From contig JAVBNJ010000033.1 of the NCBI GenBank assembly GCA_031551625.1, positions 1 to 11,460 of the forward strand: DNA of 11,460 bases, given 5' to 3'. The position numbers and the translations under genes were made by a program. The notes beneath the pieces were generated by a model. The model saw only the letters and a program-made list of their open reading frames with translations. It was not told the DNA's origin and did not search any database. The first letter of the stretch is position 1. The number at the start of each line of letters is the position of its first letter. Positions 7,670 to 11,460 of this stretch are shown one piece after another. This DNA is from JAVBNJ01 sp031551625 (GTDB taxonomy: Bacteria; Bacteroidota; Bacteroidia; Bacteroidales; UBA932).

Positions 7670-7859
7670 GAGAGTGTTCAAACAATTAACCGAAAAGACC
7701 GCAACGAGTTTATACGAAAACGTAAAGGTGTAGTGCAAAACTATCAAGCTCTGCGACCTTTGCACCTTGTGAGGGATGAAGCTATTAGCGTTTCTGGCGG
7801 TTAAAAATACTTTTTGAACAATTGTTTTCCTTAACCAGTTCCTGTCGGATTGTCCGTGC

Positions 7860-7946
7860 AAAAAAAAATCGCCCTTCCGACTCTAATTTTGCCAACAATG
7901 CCACGCCGTCACGCACAAAATTAGTTACGATACGGTAGAGTGGCGA
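7860..7946 (-). terminator. Structured U-tract element, possible terminator of the minus-strand operon
   Basis: Read on the minus strand, the element closes with TCGCC (7946-7942) pairing with GGCGA (7873-7869), directly followed by nine U (7868-7860). Inside, ACTCTA (7941-7936) pairs with TAGAGT (7885-7880). Next comes CTAATTTTG (7924-7916) with CAAAATTAG (7891-7883), sharing three bases with the previous stem. Bulges of 6 and about 14 nt make it larger and less regular than an ordinary terminator. It lies about 150 nt past the stop at 8096. Confidence 0.5.
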
Positions 7947-8000
7947 CTGAGTGAAATCATAGGTGAGTGTTTTTGGTTCTATTGTAACTGATTTTAAATA

Positions 8001-8068
8001 TGCTTTTCATAAGCAATATGTCCGGCTAAGTTTGCCGGGATCGAAGGGACGAGGAGAATCCCCGTCCC
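8001..8068 (-). repeat. Three consecutive hairpins in the minus-strand 3' UTR
   Basis: Hairpin one is GGGACG (8046-8051) with CGTCCC (8063-8068), plus an inner GGA/TCC stem. Hairpin two is CCGGC (8022-8026) with GCCGG (8034-8038). Hairpin three is TGCTT (8001-8005) with AAGCA (8011-8015). None is followed by a U-tract. They begin 28 nt beyond the stop codon of the gene at 8096 and could protect the transcript's 3' end. Confidence 0.4.
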
Positions 8069-8095
8069 AACAACCTCGCGCCAACAAAAGGATGA

Positions 8096-9496
8096 TTAAT
8101 TGCGAACACATCTTACACTAAAGCCCCGTGAAAGGACTACTGACTTAAAGTTTACAGTCCATTGGTTATACACCCAATTGGTTACTACAATTTGCTCACT
8201 ACTCGTCCATGCTATTGCCGATGTTCCTAAACCTTCAAAATATCCATAAATGCTACGCCCCCCAGCTGGTATAAGATTAAAACCCCAATAATCGGTACCG
8301 GCCGTCAAACTATCATAATACCATTGTGGGTTGGATAGCGTAGTACATTCTGGATCATTCTTCGGACATGTATTCGCCGATTTTAGCAAGCGCCCGGTAT
8401 TTCCATGGTACCCGGAAAGTACCGGATAGTGAATGCCACTATTACAATTACCTTCTGCACAATCAAGCATTTTCCCCCATTCCGTATCACTCGGTAAATG
8501 CCAATTATTTGGGCAAATTCCTTGTACTCCCGACGGGTCTGCACTGCTATGTTCAGCAACCGTTCCGGTACCGCCCGATGCTCTGATTGCACCCTGAGGA
8601 TACAATGAACCATAAATATTACAACCGGCTTTAGTCGTAAATGTTGCTCCGTTTGCTCCCGGGCACCAATACGTACCTACATAGCCGGAAGTATAAGAGC
8701 GCGCATCGTTGAACCATGTTAATCCTTTCCGGTAATCCAGATTCTGTGCCATCCACCATTTTCCATCAGCCATTTGCACAACATTGTAGTACTTGCGCCC
8801 TTCGTTTGCATTAAGTTCTGCAGTACCCGAAATACGTGCATCGAGGATCTGCGCGCGCCAGTTGCCGGCGCCGGCTCCGTCCTGGTAACAAGTACCTGTG
8901 ACCAAATCATTACCGGTATAAGGACAGGTAGCAGTATATCCCGTATAATTATTCGCTGTGGAGCTGCATCCGCTGCCGGCTGCAATAGTATAGGTCGCAG
9001 ACACCTTGTAGTATCCGCCGGTTTCACCAACAGTACTTGTTGCAGCAGCTTGTCGCATGGTTACAGTAGCAGCATTATCGCCTGTAGAAGTGGCGCCACT
9101 CCATTTTATAGTACCTCCCGCCGGAAAACTCTTAGCGATAAAACTTATCAAACATCCTTCAGTAGCTTGATTTGCCAAACGGACAATAGAAAAAGAAGGC
9201 GCTTTAATATTAACCACCACCGAACGGCAAGTAGTAGTGCCACACGATCCTTCGGCGCGTACATAATAAGTAGCAGCAGTAGTCGGGTTTACGGTTAAAG
9301 CGTTTCCTGTTCCGGCCAAAGTGCCGCCACAAGAGCCGGTATACCACTTCCATGTGGCATTAGTACCTAAGCTTCCACCATCGGGCATCAATGTGATGCT
9401 CTCGCCGCAGTATATAGTATAAGTATCTTGTTCCTGTGCTTGTGCTGTTATTGCAATATAGAGCAATACAGCTAAAGTGAAAAATTGTTTTTTCAT
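8096..9496 (-). CDS. Secreted protein with Ig/PKD-like repeats and a complete Fib_succ_major domain
   Basis: The 466-residue product has a signal peptide (MKKQFFTLAVLLYIAITAQA, cleavage near residue 20). Residues about 25-97 form an Ig/PKD-like module (YCGESITLMPDG, TWKWYTG, TYYVRAEGSCG), and 100-190 a second one. From about 235 to the end is the Fibrobacter succinogenes major paralogous domain (TIGR02145 type). Its marks are YYNVVQMADGKWWMAQNLDY, GICPNNWHLPSDTEW, GFNLIPAGGR and the terminal FSVRCVRN. The domain is widespread in secreted Bacteroidota and Fibrobacter proteins, and its biochemical role is not established. No type IX sorting domain is seen after it. The gene starts 13 nt after the paralogous short gene stops, so the two are probably co-transcribed. 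Confidence 0.9.
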   Translation of the reverse strand: MKKQFFTLAVLLYIAITAQAQEQDTYTIYCGESITLMPDGGSLGTNATWKWYTGSCGGTLAGTGNALTVNPTTAATYYVRAEGSCGTTTCRSVVVNIKAPSFSIVRLANQATEGCLISFIAKSFPAGGTIKWSGATSTGDNAATVTMRQAAATSTVGETGGYYKVSATYTIAAGSGCSSTANNYTGYTATCPYTGNDLVTGTCYQDGAGAGNWRAQILDARISGTAELNANEGRKYYNVVQMADGKWWMAQNLDYRKGLTWFNDARSYTSGYVGTYWCPGANGATFTTKAGCNIYGSLYPQGAIRASGGTGTVAEHSSADPSGVQGICPNNWHLPSDTEWGKMLDCAEGNCNSGIHYPVLSGYHGNTGRLLKSANTCPKNDPECTTLSNPQWYYDSLTAGTDYWGFNLIPAGGRSIYGYFEGLGTSAIAWTSSEQIVVTNWVYNQWTVNFKSVVLSRGFSVRCVRN

Positions 9497-9509
9497 ATTT
9501 GTAGTAGTT

Positions 9510-10166
9510 TTATTGATTTTTTAAAATTCGTAATGCCGGTGCACTGCCTGTACATAGCAAAATGGCGGCTGTACTGGCTTTGCAGTTAATAATACCCGGG
9601 CATTTTGTTTCGTCGGTAATTTTTGTATAAAATTTATTTGTGGTATTGTAAAAAGTATATGGGGCCGCATTGTTTATAGTCGTTACGCTGCCGCCGCTAT
9701 CTGTCAACACAAAAGGCGGTGTGCCATGCAACACTATTTTATTTATTTCCGTACTTGATGGAAATTGCAGGTTGGGCGGATAATCTGTGGCAGTAGCGCA
9801 CCAGTTGAACATACCGGAGGCATTGCCCAACTTCACGGTCACTGTGGCCGATTGGTCGTTAGCGCCCGTTACATAAAAACCGGTAGTGTTGCCTGTGGTA
9901 TAGGTTCCATTGGTTACACTTGGCGTGCCGCTAATCGTGGCGCGTGTCCATGAACCTTTATTTCCGTTGGCATCCACGGTTTGAAAATCGACAAAGCACC
10001 ACACTTTATTTAAATGCGAAGCGCCGTTGCAACCTGTCCAAGTCAATTTAAATGTTACCTGCTGTGTTTTGTAGTTGGCGCTCACTTGTGTTGTAGAAAC
10101 ACAATTAGTCGCATAGCCAGCCATGCTGCACAACATTACAAATAGTAAATAGTAGATTTTTTGCAG
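9510..10166 (-). CDS. Short secreted paralogue of the 151-1605 N-terminal domain; start codon ATG replaced by CTG
   Basis: The frame opens after a stop a few codons upstream and can start at CTG (10166-10164) or at the first ATG (10136-10134). From CTG the product is 218 residues beginning xQKIYYLLFVMLCSMAGYA, a full signal peptide aligned residue for residue with MQKIYCLLFAVLFAQASYA of the gene at 151. From the ATG it loses the basic n-region and most of the hydrophobic core. Residues after NC align with the 151 product through QVSANY, VDANGNKGSWTRATISGT and WCATATDYPP. The protein ends soon after an Ig-like opening (ILLCTGSAPALRILKNQ), so it looks truncated against the 151 protein. It may use a CTG or ATT start, or be decaying. 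The domain's function is unknown. It is first in a pair with the gene at 8096-9496. Confidence 0.72.
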   Translation of the reverse strand: MQKIYYLLFVMLCSMAGYATNCVSTTQVSANYKTQQVTFKLTWTGCNGASHLNKVWCFVDFQTVDANGNKGSWTRATISGTPSVTNGTYTTGNTTGFYVTGANDQSATVTVKLGNASGMFNWCATATDYPPNLQFPSSTEINKIVLHGTPPFVLTDSGGSVTTINNAAPYTFYNTTNKFYTKITDETKCPGIINCKASTAAILLCTGSAPALRILKNQ

Positions 10167-10220
10167 AATATTAAATTGTTAATTGTTGTTGTATTGTCGT
10201 GTCTGCCTGAGGCAAGATGT
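10167..10220 (-). promoter_or_regulatory. Leader shared with the gene at 151
   Basis: Read on the minus strand, ACATCTTGCCTCAGGCAGACAC is followed by an ACAACAACAATT stretch and an AT-rich segment, matching the leader at 94-150 block by block up to the start codon. It includes an 11-bp palindrome TGCCTGAGGCA (10204-10214), which the other copy does not keep exactly. No strong TTTG / TAnnTTTG pair was found upstream. Confidence 0.5.
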
Positions 10221-10291
10221 AAGCATTTATTAACTGTATATTATTTTAACTAATTTTTTAGTTTTATTTACATAGCATTGGGGTTGTTTTC

Positions 10292-10330
10292 AAATCCGCG
10301 TAAATCCATCTAATCGGCGTCATCCGCGTT
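10292..10330. repeat. Degenerate 9-10 bp tandem array (AATCCGCGT type)
   Basis: Consecutive units are AATCCGCGT, AAATCCATCT, AATCGGCGT and CATCCGCGT. This pattern resembles intergenic strings that I recall recurring in Bacteroidetes genomes; that is from memory. It has the same core (AATCyG-GT) as the array at 10391-10454, so the two probably belong to one repeat family. Confidence 0.55.
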
Positions 10331-10390
10331 CTATCAACAAACAAACACAACAACCCCTTGCTACGATTCTATTTCGTTGCCGTTTTCGTT

Positions 10391-10454
10391 TCAATCTGTG
10401 TTAATCCGTGTAATCTGTTCTCATATTTGTGTAATCTGTGAACAAATCTGTAGA
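10391..10454. repeat. Degenerate 9-11 bp tandem array (AATCTGTGT type)
   Basis: Units include CAATCTGTGTT, AATCCGTGT, AATCTGTTCTC, ATATTTGTGT, AATCTGTG and AAATCTGTAG. Complementary 8-mers TTTCGTTT (10384-10391) and AAACGAAA (10458-10465) flank the array. Spacing is too short and too regular for CRISPR spacers. Confidence 0.6.
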
Positions 10455-10483
10455 CAAAAACGAAACGTGAACTTTAATTTATC

Positions 10484-10588
10484 ATCATTTGAGGTCCTCG
10501 AATACCCGTATTACAAAATAAACCAAGCTCACGTTACTTGTGAGTTGTATTCTTTGTAATACTTGAAATTTTCGAGGTTTCAAATGAT
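10484..10588. repeat. 105-nt imperfect hairpin
   Basis: Arms pair as ATCATTTGA (10484-10492) with TCAAATGAT (10580-10588), CCTCGAA (10496-10502) with TTCGAGG (10571-10577), GTATTACAAA (10508-10517) with TTTGTAATAC (10553-10562), and CTCAC (10528-10532) with GTGAG (10540-10544). That makes 31 perfect pairs before counting wobbles, broken by short internal loops, with a 7-nt apical loop. It could be a MITE-like palindrome or a structured RNA. No target-site duplication, promoter or U-tract is obvious, and no partner gene is nearby. Confidence 0.7.
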
Positions 10589-10691
10589 AGAACGGAAACT
10601 TTTCGCTTCCTTTATAACCGTATAAAAGAACATGCTGTAATAGCGCACAAATGTAACCGAATATTTTTATATAACCAAATTTATTTCAAAT

Positions 10692-10722
10692 TTTGCCATT
10701 TCAAAAAATCATTGTACCTTTG
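10692..10722 (+). promoter_or_regulatory. tRNA-Gly promoter
   Basis: TTTG (10692-10695), 19 nt, then TACCTTTG (10715-10722) is an exact match to the Bacteroidetes -33/-7 consensus. The predicted start near 10729 lies about 29 nt before the mature tRNA. Confidence 0.85.
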
Positions 10723-10757
10723 TCATCCCTTTCATACAAAGGGTTTGTAAATAACAG

Positions 10758-10833
10758 GCGGGAGTAGCTCAGTTGGTAGAGCATCAGCTTCCCAAGCTGA
10801 GGGTCGCGAGTTCGAGCCTCGTCTCCCGCTCCA
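10758..10833 (+). tRNA. tRNA-Gly, anticodon CCC
   Basis: The cloverleaf is complete: acceptor GCGGGAG/CTCCCGC, D-stem GCTC/GAGC, anticodon stem TCAGC/GCTGA with loop TTCCCAA (anticodon CCC at 10791-10793), variable GGGTC, and T-stem GCGAG/CTCGT with loop TTCGAGC. The discriminator base is T and the 3' CCA is encoded (10831-10833). It reads GGG glycine codons. An integrase gene follows, suggesting that this tRNA is the integration target of a mobile element. Confidence 0.97.
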
Positions 10834-10862
10834 CTTGAAAATAAAGGAAAGTAGCACAGGTA

Positions 10863-10889
10863 AAGCCTCTCGGAAACGAGGGGCTTTTT
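10863..10889 (+). terminator. Rho-independent terminator after tRNA-Gly
   Basis: AAGCCTCTCG (10863-10872) pairs with CGAGGGGCTT (10877-10886), with one T-G wobble, around a GAAA tetraloop. A run of five T (10885-10889) follows. It is 29 nt past the tRNA end. Confidence 0.92.
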
Positions 10890-10918
10890 GTTATTTTTGA
10901 ATATTCCGAATAATTTTG
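10887..10918 (+). promoter_or_regulatory. Predicted promoter of the integrase gene
   Basis: TTTG (10887-10890), 20 nt, then TAATTTTG (10911-10918) fits the Bacteroidetes consensus. The -33 element overlaps the U-tract of the tRNA terminator. The predicted start near 10925 leaves a leader of about 45 nt that contains the 12-bp repeats. Confidence 0.65.
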
Positions 10919-10931
10919 GTAGTTTTGACGT

Positions 10932-10965
10932 GAAAAAGGTCACGAAAAAGGTCACGAAAAAACAC
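10932..10965. repeat. Tandem 12-bp direct repeats in the integrase leader
   Basis: GAAAAAGGTCAC occurs back to back at 10932-10943 and 10944-10955, followed by a degenerate third copy GAAAAAACAC (10956-10965). The array ends five bases before the integrase ATG. Possible roles are arm-type sites bound by the integrase, an operator, or slippage-prone leader DNA. No Shine-Dalgarno site is needed or seen. Confidence 0.65.
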
Positions 10966-10969
10966 AAAT

Positions 10970-11460
10970 ATGGCTACATTTTCTATTCAGGTCGAACGGC
11001 ACAACCAGCGGAAAGATGGCACCTACCCTATTGCTATTAAAGTCCGTTGGCATAGTCCCGTAAAAGGACATATACCTACCAACCTATATGCAACCAAGAA
11101 ACAGGTTGTAGAGAACAAAAACGGAGCGTTAAAATTAACCGATAGTTTTCTACTTAAAACGCTGGGTACCCGTATTACCCTGTATGAGAAAATAGTGTTG
11201 GATATGGGTTTGTCGGTGAACTCCTATACCGGCAAAGGGTTAGACAAATATATAATCGAAAAGGCAAATGAGTTGACCGCGCCTGCACCTATTCCTGAAC
11301 AAAAACAGGGGTTGAGTTTGACTGATTTTGCCAACGATTACATTAAAAAGCAAAAAGAACTGAACCAGCGCAAAAAACTAAACTCTCAAGGCTCTATAGG
11401 CAACACGCAAACGGCTATCAATAGCCTGCACCGGTTCGCAAAGAAAGATAATTTGCTTTT
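10970..11460 (+). CDS. Tyrosine recombinase / integrase, 5' part (runs off the window)
   Basis: ATG 10970 opens a frame of 163 codons that continues past the window edge. Residues about 1-105 match an arm-type DNA-binding domain of Bacteroidetes integrases: FSIQVERHNQRKDGTYPIAI, KVRWHSPVKGHIPTNLYATK, then a helical segment. From about 115 (GLSLTDFANDYIKKQ) the SAM-like core-binding domain begins. The catalytic Arg...Tyr domain must lie beyond 11460. These enzymes cut and rejoin DNA at att sites of integrative elements or phages. Lying directly behind a tRNA gene, this one probably drives an element inserted at the tRNA 3' end. It has its own promoter and a repeated leader. No in-frame upstream start was preferred. 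Confidence 0.88.
   Translation, partial: MATFSIQVERHNQRKDGTYPIAIKVRWHSPVKGHIPTNLYATKKQVVENKNGALKLTDSFLLKTLGTRITLYEKIVLDMGLSVNSYTGKGLDKYIIEKANELTAPAPIPEQKQGLSLTDFANDYIKKQKELNQRKKLNSQGSIGNTQTAINSLHRFAKKDNLL

Larger units (their letters stand above)
7610..8095. other. Gene-free region between convergent operons
   Basis: No convincing gene is seen in these 486 bases. They hold an inverted repeat just after the C11 gene (7633-7669), a short degenerate repeat-like stretch around 7748-7775, a palindrome AACAATTGTT (7817-7826), a structured element bordered by an A-run (7860-7946), and three consecutive small hairpins (8001-8068). The plus-strand operon ends at 7609 and the minus-strand gene at 8096, so this is shared 3' flanking sequence for convergent transcripts. 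Confidence 0.7.
10167..10757. other. Gene-free, repeat-rich region before tRNA-Gly
   Basis: No convincing gene is seen. The region contains the minus-strand leader (10167-10220), an AT-rich stretch, two degenerate short-repeat arrays (10292-10330 and 10391-10454), a long imperfect hairpin (10484-10588), an AT-rich stretch without visible structure (about 10590-10690), and the tRNA promoter (10692-10722). A 60-codon open frame at 10377-10559 is encoded largely by the repeats and hairpin and lacks features of a real protein. Confidence 0.7.

Noticed and set aside
7241..7861. 206-codon minus-strand frame across the end of the C11 gene and the intergenic region
   Set aside because: It overlaps the well-supported C11 catalytic protein on the opposite strand and its product has no domain-like features.
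8774..9298. 174-codon plus-strand frame inside the Fib_succ gene
   Set aside because: It is antisense to a clear secreted protein with a signal peptide and conserved motifs; its Ser/Arg-rich product looks random.
10391..10454. CRISPR array
   Set aside because: Units are 9-11 bp and contiguous, with no unique spacers and no cas genes in the window.
10377..10559. 60-codon frame before the tRNA
   Set aside because: Its first half is encoded by the degenerate tandem repeats and its second half by one arm of the long hairpin.
10484..10588. Integron attC site or retron msr-msd
   Set aside because: No R-box pair (RYYYAAC/GTTRRRY) sits at the ends and no reverse transcriptase or integron integrase is adjacent; the only recombinase nearby has the arm-binding N-terminus of a tRNA-targeting element.
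10701..10967. 88-codon minus-strand frame across tRNA-Gly
   Set aside because: It lies antisense over the tRNA, its terminator and the integrase leader repeats, and its start is made of the 12-bp repeats.

Overview
The window looks like a chromosomal segment from a Bacteroidota (Bacteroidetes) genome, most likely Bacteroidales-like. The evidence is as follows: several promoters fit the phylum's TTTG / TAnnTTTG pattern; start codons mostly lack Shine-Dalgarno sites; ribosomal protein S1 has an acidic, FDWDAFEN-type N-terminus; two lipoproteins carry Lys/Asp-rich tails after the lipobox Cys; two proteins carry the Fibrobacter succinogenes major paralogous domain; and the integrase N-terminus is of the Bacteroidetes type. 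The species cannot be named from the sequence.

Left to right on the plus strand. Positions 1-150 hold a REP-like inverted repeat and a leader. A secreted multidomain protein follows (151-1605). Next come rpsA for ribosomal protein S1 (1792-3693), with its promoter and a strong terminator, and rnz for ribonuclease Z (3907-4839). The rnz start is overlapped by the stop of a 22-codon upstream ORF. A two-gene operon follows (4916-7609): a six-Asp-box beta-propeller lipoprotein and a clostripain-family (C11) cysteine peptidase lipoprotein, probably both exported and possibly surface exposed. Positions 7610-8095 have no gene but several inverted repeats, including a structured element that ends in a U-tract when read on the minus strand.

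On the minus strand, 10166-9510 and 9496-8096 form a second pair encoding secreted proteins. The upstream gene is a short paralogue of the N-terminal domain of the 151-1605 protein, and the two share their 5' leader. The ATG of the paralogue has become CTG. The downstream gene has a complete Fib_succ_major domain. The two related loci therefore face each other in inverted orientation around the rpsA-rnz-lipoprotein block.

Positions 10167-10757 are non-coding: two degenerate 9-11 bp repeat arrays and a roughly 105-nt imperfect hairpin. A tRNA-Gly(CCC) gene with a textbook promoter and terminator follows. Directly downstream is the 5' part of a tyrosine recombinase with its own promoter, which runs off the window. 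This looks like the left edge of an integrative element at a tRNA gene.

rpsA, rnz and the tRNA are housekeeping genes. The rest is accessory cell-envelope or secreted material and repeats. I saw no clear new defence or biosynthetic system. The most unusual signals are the lost ATG with shared leaders, the rnz upstream ORF, the 105-nt hairpin, and the structured minus-strand 3' region.
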